A stretch of 64,000 nucleotides of DNA, taken from assembly GCA_016858145.1 (NCBI GenBank), contig JAEHOE010000068.1, positions 186,001 to 250,000 on the forward strand, in the 5' to 3' direction. The notes under the pieces are model-generated. The model did no database searches. It was given only the letters and a program-made list of their open reading frames with translations, and was not told the DNA's origin. This document shows positions 33,947 to 45,519 of the stretch, one piece after another (the first letter of the stretch is position 1; the number at the start of each line of letters is the position of its first letter). The position numbers and the translations under genes are program-made. Source of the stretch: Edaphochlamys debaryana (taxonomy: Eukaryota; Chlorophyta; Chlorophyceae; Chlamydomonadales).

Positions 33947-35925
33947 TCACTGCAGGGTCTTGAGCATGTTGTACAGCAGCATGGCCTCGCGCGGCGCCGA
34001 GACCTTGCCGGTGAGGATGTCGCCCGGGGTCACGTGCTGGCCGTAGCAGTTGGCCATGTCCTCCACGTCGGGCTCCACCGAGGTGCCCTGCATCGACACG
34101 TCCACCATCATGCCCCTGGGAGGAGCGGGGAAGGAAAAATGCAGAGATAAGAGGAGAAGCGGTCGGGGCAATAGCACGTAGCAGCTGAGTGTTGAGAACT
34201 GAGGCTGCATGTAGGGAGAAGAGCGCCCGCACCCTACCTCCACACAATGAGAGCCGACCCTGACGGTACACACACAGGGCCGGCGTCCCCTGGTCCTTTT
34301 GCTACCGCGGATCAAGCGCTGACCCCGCCCACGCGCCCGCACCCACTTGGCAATCGTGAAGCAGCGCGTCTTGGCGCCCGAGTCGGAGGTCTGGCCGGTC
34401 TGCGTGTTCACGGCCGCCGACTTGTCCACCTTGTCGCCCAGGTTCAGGCCGAAGTCCATGCCGATCTTCATGGCGCGTTTATCCTGCAGCGAAAAGTCAA
34501 GAGGGGACAAGCCTGTGAGGACCAGCTCCATGCTGTGCTCCTCCGCATGCTTGGGGGCGCCTTGTGCCCTAGGGGGAGCTCTGTGCCCCGGCCGGCTGCA
34601 AGCCTGAGTCCCCGTTCCAGCACCTCCGTCACGCCAGGCCCCAGGCCCCAGCCCAGCGCGCCACCACACAGCTCAGGAACAGGTGACGAGGTACCGTCAA
34701 AGTGCCCAAGCGCATCGGCACATCGGCCGGAAGGCCTGAGCCCCCAGCTGCGAGCCTGAGGCCCCGCGCCACCTGCCACGTCACGCCCGGCCCCTGCCCC
34801 GCCCCGCCGCCACGCATCTTAGGGCCAAGGGCCGGGCGACAACAAACAGTCGGAGCGCAACGCCCGGTCGTACCTTGAGGAAGGCCTGGATGTCGTTGTC
34901 CGTGGCCAGGGAGATGACCGTGTGCTGCTCGCTGTAGCCCATGACGGCGCCCACGGAGAAGCCGTCCACCTTGATGGGCAGGGGGGCGGACCTGCGGCAG
35001 CCAGGGTGGCAGCGAGGCGGGTTGAGAGATAGGGGGACGACACTGGCCGAAGGGGGCGCAGGAGAAGGGGAGTCGAGGTGGGTGTTTGGCCATGGGCGGG
35101 CGGAAGGGCCGCAGTAGTGGGCCGGATACACGTCCGCGGGAGAGGGCAAGCAGCAAGCACGTGAGGGGTACCCCGACACCGCCTGATGGCATGCACCATA
35201 AGTATGGGAGGAAATCCAGCCGGGGCAAATTTGGTCATGAACACGGCCCATGCGCTTTGGCTAGAGCCCAGCCCGGCTAAGGAAGGCCCACGTGTTGCTC
35301 TAGCCTGCCGCTCACCAGCCGGTCGGGCTGTTGGGAAGGCGCGCCACCACAAGGCCGTAGCCTTGCGTCACGGACACGCCGAAGCCGACCTGCGAGAGAG
35401 GGGGCCGTGTTGCGGGTGAAGCGTGGAGCGGCGTGTCGGGGAGTTGGGCACGGGTGTCGGGGTAGCGGCAAACGGCCGTGTCAAGACGTGCAACACCCTG
35501 GCCCACATCAGCCTGTCTCGAGCTCTTGCCGTTCAACGACATTGCGGAGGGCAAGTTTGGTATCTTGGCAGTCCCGCTGGAAGTCGCGAGCACCCATCGC
35601 AGGCCTCTCTCCGTCCCGTATGTCTGCTGCAGGCCCCCAAACCCCACCTTGTTGGTCATCATTGTAAGCAGACCCTTTGAAGTGGAAATGGCGTCCTGGG
35701 GCAGCTTGCCCGATGCCTGCATGTTCTTGAGCGTGTCCACTGCATCCAGAATGCTGATAAGCAGTGGGTTCTTCTTGGCGTCAAGCGCATTGACCCGCTT
35801 TGTGTCGCCATACTGCAGCACGGCGAAGATTTCGTCAATCGGCCCTGCTTTCGCGCAAGTTCACTTGTGGCGTCGCCGAGGTTGCATACCTTCTGGTTGA
35901 TCTCGTCCTCGAGGTGCAGCGACAT
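33947..35925 (-). CDS. SYLF (Ysc84/DUF500) lipid-binding domain protein
   Basis: The protein starts MSLHLEDEINQK and consists mostly of an SYLF domain: KGLLTMMTNKVGFGVSVTQG, then YGLVVARLPNSPTGWSAP, then GFSVGAVMGYSEQHTVISLA (all typical), KIGMDFGLNLG, GAKTRCFTIAKGMMVDVSMQ, and a C-terminus with NCYGQHVTPGDILTGKV ending NMLKTLQ-stop. In other eukaryotes this domain binds phosphoinositides and sometimes actin; a cytoplasmic, membrane-peripheral role is inferred. No SH3, FYVE or other partner domain is visible. The first coding stretch reads ...ATSELARK in one frame, but the rest (PIDEIFAVLQYGD...) is in another. The break is at the AAA run at 35849-35851 (- strand), and an intron there would be only about 44 bp. 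It is either a one-base sequence error or a real frameshift. Confidence 0.8.
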
Positions 35926-36790
35926 CCTTCTTAGCGCCTCCGGTCAACTAGGCGGATTGGGCGTCGCGACGGAGCTGGGTCAGAGAGTTGAAGGGTGCGA
36001 GATGTTTAACGCTTGTCGGGTAATGCAGACAATGGACTGCTGACGTGCTCGCCAGACCCAAGCGGCCAAGGAGCCTGCAGCACCGTGTCGCCGTACGCTT
36101 CCCCGCCGCAAGCATTCCGGCAACCCGGCAAGGCCCCAAGCCCCCTACAGTACACAGGCCCTGCCCGGCCCATATGCACAGGGTTACAGCAAACTTGCAA
36201 TGCCGAGCGCCTCCAGCACCTGCCTCCTGCCGCCTCGTCGCGCCTTGTACCGTCACCCTTGCTCATGCCGGACCTCCTCGCCTCGCCTCGCTCCTGGTTG
36301 TTCTCCTCAACCCTGCTCCCGGGACGGGGCACTGCTGATTCGACCCGCCCTGCAGGTCCCACGAAGGTGGCCAGCTTCCCAAGTTCCTCTCCCATCCCGC
36401 AATCCCCAAGAACGCAACGTTCCCGCCGCCGCTTCCAGCTTCCAACCCCCACGTGCATCTGCATAAGCATGGTCGACACTATCTGGCGGTTGCCTTCTAA
36501 GATTAGGCCCAAGGGAAAACCTCCCCTGGTCAAGCTCCCGGTCCCCTGGTCCCTCCGGTCCCCCACAATCGTCTCTGACCGTGCCTCGGAGCCTATCCAG
36601 ATCTGCCCAACCCACAGCCCCGCAGGGCCACGGCAACACGCCACAATGCTTGCAGTGGTAGTGATGAATGCAAAGATGTTGCGAACTCGCTCGCCCTCCT
36701 CTAGCGCAGTTCACTGGTGTGGATGCTGTCAAGATGAAGTCATCCCCCGCGCCAGGTCTCATGCGGCTTCGAGGGGCGCCACGAAAGGCC
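35926..36790. other. Intergenic, SYLF upstream and 3' flank of pherophorin-like gene 1
   Basis: No gene was recognised; several open frames exist but lack domains. A TGTAA on the - strand at 36184-36188 could end the transcript of the gene to the right, giving a roughly 600-bp 3' UTR. Confidence 0.45.
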
Positions 36791-39700
36791 TCAAGTCACG
36801 CAGCAGTAGTACATGGGATACCCCAGACCACACCAGCCGTACAATCCCCCAGTTGTGCACCTGAGGGGAGGAGAGGCATGCAGGGATGAACGTGAGACGG
36901 TAAGAGGTCGGACGTGCAACGAACGGACAAGGAAGGGGGCGGCGGATGGAGAAAGGGTGTCCCCAAGCTTAAACATGCAAACCCACTTCTTGCATCCTTG
37001 TGGGTTCTTGACTGCAGTCAGATTGTGGGCACCGAAGCGGTGGGGCGGGGAGGGGGGAATCAAGGGGGAGCATGGCAGCATAAGTAACTCAGCGAGCCCG
37101 AGCCTGACCCAGACCCAGACCCACGCCCGACATGTGCCCGCCCCTCATCCCCCGGACTCGACCTACGTGCAAATGCATTGACAACGCTGTATGTGTTCAA
37201 GAATTTGCAACCCAGCGTGCATGCGGTGTAGCACCTGACACAGGGAAGAGGGGCATAAAGGCGAAAGGGGCACGAGTCGTTCTGTTGCGGCAACGTTCGC
37301 AAAGCCCTCCGCACGGCCGTGTGTCGAAGTGCGGTACGGCGCCGTACTCACGACGTGGAAGTTACGCTCCTTAGGCAGGTGCTGTACGCGCCGCCCGTTG
37401 TGGCATTGGCCTTGAAGAAGCTGTACAGCAGAGTATTCCTGAGATTGAGGGGACACGCACAGCGTGAAGGGGGGTGACGGGGGACGGGGGTCATGATCCA
37501 AGGCCCCTTTACCGGAGTAATCCCTCCGCCGGCCCCAGGGGCCAGTGTCACCGACGGGCGAAACGAGGACGGGGCCAGGCCAGCAGCAGCCGGCAATCCC
37601 ACAGCGGCGGGCATGCCGCACGGTGCAACACCCCCAGTACAATGCACCGCGCTTGCCAAGCGCCTGCCGTGGACTCACTGGCAGCCGGGACAGCAGGTCA
37701 AGAAGGCGAACCCCATTGAGTAGTAGTTGACAAATGAATAGTCGCACGTGACCCCGCTCACATAGTAGATGGTTCCTGTCAAGGATAGGGGAAGGACCGA
37801 TTGTGGGTTACGCATGGTGAGGGCTGGGCTGGGCACCTCCCATGCTGGCACCACAACAAGCGTTAGCACGGGAGGTGCTCGGCTGAGCACGCGTGCTGAA
37901 CTTTGGTGTGGTGCCAGCGAGGTAAAACCGCTAGGTCCAAGGGCGCTCGACGCGATGGCTGTCAGGCTCATGAACCCGTGACACCACCGTATACACGACT
38001 TTTGTGGATGGGATCTCTTTACCGCTACAAATCTAGTCCGCCATGCTCATGGCGCGCGTTGACGGGCTTCTGCAGAGCGGAAGGCAGACTGCTCGCCCCG
38101 AAGCCGCACTGCACTGCACTGCGCCGTACTGCGCCGTACTGCGCCGTACCGCGCTCGGCCGCTCACCGTTATCATAGCTATCTCCCAGCACCTGGTTGGT
38201 GCACAGACTGGCGGACAGGTCGTACCACTTGAGCACCGAGTTGCGGGCGCACAGCACGTGTTGCGTGCCGTTTCTGTGGATTGTGGACACCGTGGTTTGG
38301 GCGGGGTGCGGGTGGGGAGTGCCCTCGACAAAGGCAAAATGACGAGAGATCCGGACCCCAGGCAGTGCCCCAAAGCAGGGAGCAACCGGCTGGAAAGACG
38401 CTTACGCCCAGCAAAGCCCTTGCCCGTGCCTGTGCTCGGTCCCTTCGCTAGCATTTCCCCACGCTCTCGGACTGAACTCACTCAAAGCTGACGCCACCCA
38501 AGTCAAAGTTCAGGTAGCCGGGGGCAAAGGAAGGGTTGGGGTCGGGTGCGGGTTCGTAGCTGGGCACGATGTCCCTGCCGTCCAACGTGAAGTTAGTGAC
38601 GACAAAGGTGGTGAAGGGCCATGGCAAATCTGGGCGGGGAGGGGTAAGGCAGTGGCGTAATCGACCTCCCCTGGAGGACGCTGACTCCACGCCACCACGA
38701 CACGGTTCGTCAGACCCCCCATCCTGGACTAGAATGAGCATTCTTCCCTTCGTCCAGGCGTTGCCTCTCCGCTGTCACCTCCGGTTTCATGTCACAACAC
38801 CCACAAGCCGCCCTGCCTGCGTGCGTTACTCACTCAGCTTGAGCCTTAGCTCGAGGTTCCCAGCGGTCATGCTGGAGGCGCATGGGTTGGTGGTGGGCGG
38901 CGCTTGCGCCTTGGGCCGCAGCGCCACGCAGAAGGCCGCGCCGGGGGCATCGTCCCACTTGGAGGGCCCCAGAACCACCAGCTTCTGCGGCGGAAAGGGT
39001 TGACAAGCGGGAAAGGAGGAACTGGTCAGAAGAAGTGTTTCCAACCACCGAGGTAAAGGGCAACACACGGGGCTGGTAGGGGCCCCTGCGTGGGGGCCCT
39101 AGTACCACCAGCGTCTGCAGCGGCAAAGGCCCGAGGGGGGAGAGGCACGCGTCATCGCGGGGGGAGAGGGAAAGGCACTCGGAAAGGGGGCGATAGGATG
39201 GAGGAAGGGTGCTCACTGCTCGGGTGGGGTTTTGTAAGAAGGACGGGCGCGTGGAGAGGTTTGGAAAGGAGGAGGAGCATGACACACGCAGCCGAGGGGA
39301 CGAGGAAAGGGGAGGTCGGACAACGGCGCTACCCCGGGACCACCGGGAGCACAGCGGTCCTCTGTTCCTCTGAGACTCACGATTGGCAGCTCATCGCAGG
39401 TGGGCTGCGTGTTGCAAAACTTGTACGGGAAGTAGACTCTGTCAAGAAGAGCAGGGGCGCGGCAGGGGGCGAGACCCGGAGAAGTGGCTGGCATAAGAGG
39501 CCGGCCGAGCGACGGGGGCCGGCACACTGGGCAAGAAGGAGCAGCAATACACCACATGCAGCGGCGCTGTACAGCCACCCCCATGTTGCTTTAGGCACTC
39601 GGCAGCAGAACCCCGAAGGCTCACTGGGGATCGGGTGAGGGTGGGGAGGGCGGGGTGGCTGGCCATCGGGGCGGGTGGGGAGGCCCCGGAGGACGGGGTG

Positions 39701-40554
39701 GCCGCGGGGGCCTGGGTGGCCTGGGTGAGGGTGGTGGGCGGGGCCGGGGGGAAGGGCTGGGGGGGCGAGGGCGATGCGGACGGTTCGGTGGGCGCGGGGC
39801 TGGTGGTTTCGGCGGTGGCAGGGGCGGGCGAGGCGGCGAGGGCGGGCGAGGTGGTGAGGGCGGGCGAGGGGGCGGGCGTGGGGGCGAGGGCGGGGAAGGA
39901 GGGCGGGGAGAGGGTCGTGGTGGTGGCGTGGGTGGGCGTGGAGGGGAGGGGGGGTCGCGGCGGCGGCGCGGGAGGGCGTGGTGGCGAGGGCGAAGGTGAA
40001 GGGCGGGGAGAGGGTCGTGGTGGTGGCGTGGGTGGGCGTGGAGGGGAGGGGGGTCGCGGCGGCGGCGCGGGAGGGCGGGGTGGGAAGGGCCCAGGTGGAG
40101 GTCGAGGAGAGGGTCGTGGTGGTGGCGTGGATGGGCGTGGAGGAGAGGGTGGTCGCGGCGGTAGAAGCCGTGGTGACGGGGGCTTTGGGGGCGCTCGCGT
40201 TGGAGGGGACGGCGGCAAGTTGAGTGCAGCTAGGTGTCGCCTTTGTTGAGCCACCCCATGCTCTTCGCCCAATGGCAAGCTATGGCTCTTCATGCGCCGC
40301 AACTGCTGCGCAGCGGGATCACCGGTGAGCTGGCTCCGCGCGGGTGCATCTTTCAGCCCTGCAAGGGTCCATTGCAAGCGGTGGGTGTGAAGGCATGCCC
40401 CTGTCCGTCGTGGCTCCTAGGTTCGGCGTGGGGGCCGAGGTACGTGGCGAGGAGTCCGCACGCACGCACCTGCCGTCCCTGCTTGGGACATGGTTGCGCA
40501 AATGGTAGCCCACAACAAGAGGATGAATAGCGCGCATGGCGCCTGGCGGGCCAT
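36791..40554 (-). CDS. Pherophorin-like Hyp-rich wall glycoprotein 1
   Basis: Signal peptide exon 40470-40554 (MARQAPCALFILLLWATICA), Pro-rich exon 39625-40229 and exon 39381-39438 (VYFPYKFCNTQPTCDELPI) are followed by LVVLGPSKWDD...AFCVALRPK, NPCASSM, FTLDGRDIVPSYE, HVLCARNSVLKWYD, CDYSFVNYYSMGF...CCPGC, YSTCLRSVTS, CYTACTLGCKFLNTYSVVNA, KNPQGCKK and YGWCGLGYPMYYCCVT-stop. The FPY..C start, paired Cys and CCP..C order resemble a diverged pherophorin domain; assignment to that family is inference. The Pro-rich exon changes frame at a G7 run (39948-39954, + strand). An almost identical repeat at 40048-40053 has G6. Only with one G fewer does the exon stay Pro-rich and splice in phase into VYFPY. 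This is a homopolymer miscount or a true frameshift. Confidence 0.78.
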
Positions 40555-41815
40555 GCGACGGTGTGACACATGACACCGGTCCCCTCGAGAATGGAAGCCT
40601 CTGTTGCTTATCGTCACCACCATTTTCCTATTAGATCACGAGGCAGGAGTAAAGCCACGAGGAGTCCGCCGATGGACGGCAGACGCGGCAAAGCCTGCAG
40701 CGACTGCGCTGCTTACACGCGCTTTGTATAGGTGCGGTAAAAGATAAACACACTGCGTAGATCTGCTTCGTCTGTAGAGCGCACACTCAAGGATGGACCC
40801 TGACGCCCGCCCACTCGTAAATTCCACACGCAGAGCGGTTGGGAGACGAAGCCGTATACGTGTTGCGCATGAGATTTGGTGCTCACACCGGGCCACTCGA
40901 GTAATGTCGACTGGATGCACGACAGCGGCTCAACTGCCGGGGCAGGTGCCCGCCGCACGCCGCGAAGCCGGCTGCTGCCGGCGAACTTGGCGCGTGCACC
41001 AGCATAGCAGGCCCAACAAGTACGCGCAGTATGCCCAGAAGGCCCGCCGGCCTTGCGACCCCGCGCGATCCAGCGGCGGCGGCGGCGGCCACACTGCACC
41101 ACGCACACGGTCCCACTCACGCGGCGCTCGACAAAGTACGAGGCTTCGGGTTACTGCACACGTCATCAGCCTCTTCCTCAGCACACCACCACGCATACGC
41201 TTGCACCCCCTGCCTCGCACGGCCTTACTACCTTACGTGCTTCGGCCGCGGCGGCGGCAGCAAGCGGTGCAAAGGCCCACCCTACTTGGTCTCCGCCCTC
41301 GCACGAATCGTGCCATGCGCACCCTGCGTTATGTCTGTGCTGCTCGCGCGCGTGCTATCCTCGTTATTGTGCGTGGTTCATGCATATATATAGGAGCAGA
41401 TAGGAGGCACCCACGCCCGCTTCATCCACACATCTAGGGGCGTCACTCAGGGGGGTTTCAAACATCCATCAGTCACGCGTCTGAAGCAACCAACCGATGC
41501 TTCACCTCCATTCGTCTGCCATGTATAGCCTTAATTCCACCTTGCGTGCGTACTACCGCTGCCCCAAATGCCCTTCCCATTCTGGCCCCTTCAGTTGCTG
41601 GGCTGCCGCACGCGTACCCAGCAACCCGGCCACCAGTGGCCTCACCCGAGGGGCACCCCTCTGTCCCAACAAAGGGTGACTCCGAGTCGCCCTTTGTTGA
41701 AGGTCCCAGCTGCAGTCTTGCAGCGGTTCGCTCGTGCGGTGCGGAGGCTCAGCTCCGCACGACGGCGTAGCAGCATAGCGCGCAGCAGGCAAAGTTCCAA
41801 CTCCGCCGTCGCCGC
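40555..41815. other. Intergenic between pherophorin-like genes 1 and 2
   Basis: Presumed promoter of gene 1 and 3' UTR of gene 2, both on the - strand. An A/T run CATATATATAGG occurs at 41383-41394 but is too far from either start to call. No other feature was seen. Confidence 0.45.
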
Positions 41816-44800
41816 TCAGGTGACACAGCAGTAGGGGGTGGGCACTCCGGTGCCACACCAGCCGTAAACACCCCCCTTGGTGCACCTGATAGGCCGAGGT
41901 AGGTGCAGCAAAGCAAAAGGAATGCGGGGAGTTTGTCGGTGGGTGGAAGGCGGAGAGGTAGGACCCGAGAGAACACGGGCGAAAGCCGACCCCCGTCTGC
42001 ATTTCAGGTCCCATGTAACTCACTTCTTGCATCCTTGAGGATTTTTTACTGTATGGCGAGGGAGGGGGGAAGAGGCCCAGGCAGGGGAAGTGAAAGGTCA
42101 TGATGCGTTCGACGCAGGCTAGCTGGGCGCCCTCATGATCTCATCCCAGCAAGCCAACGCCGCGGCACCCCACAGCGCCCCCTGCGAGTCCAGCGAGAGC
42201 CCCGTTACAACCCACGTGCGAATGCGTTGACAACGCTGTACGTGTTCATGAACCTGCACTGAATCGTGCAGGCGTTGTAGCACCTGTGGACGGCGGGGGT
42301 TGAGGCCTTGCAGAGTAACGGGGATAAAGGCGGCAGTCGGCGTGGGCCGTGGCCCTTGCAGCAGCGCCATCGCTTCTCGCTGAACACTCACGAAACGTCT
42401 ATGGCGCTTTTTAGGCAGGTGCTGTAGGCACCGCCGGTTGCGGAGGAGTTGGAGGAGTAGGAATAGAGCATGACGTCACTGTGGAGGCAGACCAAGGGGC
42501 AGGCACCAGCGAGGGGTGGCGGGGCGGTCGAGGAAGGCTTCGTGCCCCTTCATCCTACCTCCCGAACGGGAACGGATGCATGCGCTAGGAGTGCGCACGC
42601 AATCCCCTGACATGCGGATCGCCCTCCTCCTCCCATGTATGCCAGCATCCCAGCCCTTCCACAAACCTGCAAGGGGGGCAGCAGCGCCTTATCTTGAAGC
42701 CCCCCAGGGGCAGCAGGTAGGCGTAGGAGCCGTAGAAGGAGTAGGTGCACGTGACGCTCCACACAGAGGTCGAGGTCGCTGCAGCGGGGTCACGTGATGG
42801 GGCCAGGGCAGGGCAGGAGGATTGGGTGGGTCCAGGCTGCCACGTGCTCCAGGTAGGTTTTCCAGCTTCACACCCCACTCCAGCCCACCCCCTTGGTTAG
42901 GGTCTGAGTGGACGCATTTCACTCTGCCGGTAGCCCCTCGACGACGGCCTCGAGCGAGGCGGTGCCACGAGGTAGGCTCGCCGCTCGGTCTCTAGCAAGC
43001 GGGCACCTCTTGCTGGGCCCGACTGGGCCCGACTGGGCCCAGCTGGGCCCGACTCACTGTTGAGGCTGGCGGGGGACTGGCCCAGCCCCTGCTGGTTGCA
43101 CAGGCCGCCGGCCAGTTCAAACCAGTCCAAGTGGGCCGCTCCGACGCAGAGCCTGTGCGAGGAGTTGAGGTCTCTGCGGGTCGGGAACGCGGGCAGCTGT
43201 CAGCCCCCATGCAGCCCCCGTCTGTGCCAAGCACCAGCGGAACAAGTCAGCTGCAGTGCTTTGCCGCCCCCGCCCCGCTCACTTGAAGCTAACCCGGCCG
43301 GTCAGGTTGAAGCTGAGGTAGTGGCGCGTGATGAGCGGAGTGATCTCCTTGTCGTCCAGGACCCAGTAGACGGGGCCCTCGTCGCTTGCAAAGGTGAGCG
43401 TGTTGTCTGCAGGGTGTTGCGTGGGCGGCGGGGATAGCCGGGAGGGAGGCATCGGCAGGCACGTCGTCGGGCCAACCGCGCGGTGCGCAGGTACCCCGCG
43501 CCCGTACGCGACGCGGCACCGAAATGCATGCAAGGGTCTCATGGTGATCAACTACCCGCCGCTCGCCTGCCCCGTTCCTCCCCCTATCACGGAAAGCAGG
43601 GGCTCAAGGTCAACTCCTGTCCGCTCGCCCACCCCCTTCCTGTCCCCTGTCATTGCCACCCAGCCGCCCATCCTCCCTCACTCGGCTTGATCCGCAGCTC
43701 GGTCACTCCGTCCACCATGCTGTTGGCGCAGGGGTTGTTCCCTGGGACAGTCGGCGGCGACTTGGCCCTCAGTTCCACGCAGAACCCCAGCGACGCCACC
43801 TCCTTCCAGTTCTCAGGGGGAAGCACCACCAGCTCCTGGGGAGGAGCGATCGGGGCCCGGGTGGGTGGGGGGCACAAGTCAATGCAGACCGCGTGCGTGC
43901 AGGGAGCGAAGTGCGCAGATGCATGGGCAGAATCCGCAGCAGAAGGCCAGCGCCTGGGTCCCTTGGGCTGATGGCAGCACTCAGACTTGTCCGTGAGGTG
44001 CTTGGGGCTGCCCGACAGGCTGAAGAGCCTCAATCTCAATCAGCCAATGAGTGTAGTACCGTTCGTGGCCCTGGTATCAATAGGCGCGTGGAGTTCTGCG
44101 GTGCGGATTCGGCGTGTCCGAACAGCCGGTCACACTTAGCCCTATCCCCTGGGGGCCACTCACGATTGGCAGCTCGTCGCACGCGGCTCCCAAGTAGCAC
44201 GTGTCGTACGGAAAGAACAGCCTGCAGGGCGAGAGGGGCTGCATGTTGCATGTGCCACCGGGCTGCTCATCCACGATGCTGGGCGCCGCGAGTTCTGGGC
44301 CCGCCGGCCACCCCCACCGCCACGCCTTGGGTCCCAATAGCCCAGCCGGCGAGGGTCCACACCCTCGGGCACCCAAGTGCGCAGACGCACTTCCGCCTAA
44401 GCTGCCCCCAGCCTCTCTCCGCAATGCCCGCTGAAGGTGCCAACCCCGGTTGCCCTCTCTGCTCCTTTCCGCGTTTCTCACAAGGGATCTGGAAGGGGCG
44501 GCCGGGGCGGCGGGGCGGGCGGCCTAGGCGGCCGGGGCGGCGCAGGAGGCGGCCGCGGAGGCCCCGGGGGCCGTGGGGGTACTGGGGGAGGTGGCGGGGG
44601 GCGAGGAGGGGACGGCGGGACGGGGCTGGGGGGCTTTGGTGAAGGGGATGATGGGGGGCGAGGACCGGGAGGAAGTGGTGAAGGCGGGGATGGGGGCCGC
44701 GGGTTCGGCGGAAGCGGTGATGGCGGCGGTGGAGGGCGAGGTCTGGGAGGGGAAGGCGAGGGTGGCGGAGGTGGTCCCGGTGGGCGAGGTCTGGGAGGAA

Positions 44801-45519
44801 GAGGTGCGGGAGACGGAGGCCGGGGGGGTGAGGGTGGCCGAGGGGGAGGGCGCGGCGGCTGCGGGGGCACCGGAGGCCGGGGAGGGCGGGGAGGTCGCGG
44901 GGGGAGCGGTGGGTGTGGGGGTGGACGGGGAGGGCGGGGAGCAGGAGAAGGGGGCCGTGGGGGTGGGCTCGGACTTGGGGGTGACGGCGGTCTGGGCGAG
45001 GGCGGTCGTGGCCGGGGCGGTGGAGGAGAGGGTGGTCGTGGCCGGGCCGGTGCCGGAGAGGGGGGCCGAGGTGGACTTGGCTTGGGCGAAGGGGGTTGTG
45101 GGGGCAACGGTGGGGTCGGGGGCGATCGAGGGGGAGGTGGCCGAGGCGAGGGCGGCAGGGGGGATGGCGGAGGTCGAGGTGTGAATAGGAGTGGAATGGA
45201 CCAGATCGGAAGAACGGTTGCTAGAGAGCGTCCACGGCGGCTGGACTCATCCATCGGCCAGTCGTTTGGCACACCGTCGCCCGCCCCGAGATCCTCAGCA
45301 CGCGAATCCGCTTGATGACGAGAGCTATCGTGAATGTAAGTGGTCCTCCGGAGATGTTGACCAGTCCCTGCAGCAATGTTTTGGGGATGGGTGGGTTCGG
45401 GTTCGGGACGCGGGGTGGGGGAGGTGCGGTCGGTCAGCGTGGCACGGGGACCTACCTCCTCCATCAGCCGCTGCGGTAGCCCCCATAACCATAAAAAGTA
45501 GAACCGGAAGAACAGCCAT
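41816..45519 (-). CDS. Pherophorin-like Hyp-rich wall glycoprotein 2
   Basis: Signal exon 45456-45519 (MAVLPVLLFMVMGATAAADG) splices in phase 1 to the Pro-rich exon 44482-45220, which begins ATVLPIWSIPLLF and ends PDP. The next exon is LLFFPYDTCYLGAACDELPI. Later exons give LVVLPPENWKE...GFCVELRAK, NPCANSM, VYWVLDDKEITPLIT, RLCVGAAHLDWFELAGGLCN, CTYSFYGSYAYLLPLGGFK, CCPPC, MLYSYSSNSSATGGAYSTCL, CYNACTIQCRFMNTYSVVNA, KNPQGCKK and GGVYGWCGTGVPTPYCCVT-stop. All junctions checked are in phase and the Pro-rich exon is unbroken. It lies tandem to gene 1 and shares its exon plan, so the pair arose by duplication. The product is expected to be secreted and heavily glycosylated. Confidence 0.84.

Noticed and set aside
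39635..40249. + strand Gly-rich ORFs (also 44437-45315, 22034-22465, 28005-28451)
   Set aside because: Antisense of Pro-rich exons of - strand genes; every such exon produces them.
41383..41394. CATATATATAGG as a TATA box
   Set aside because: It is over 400 bp from the end of one gene and over 800 bp from the start of the other; orientation is undetermined.
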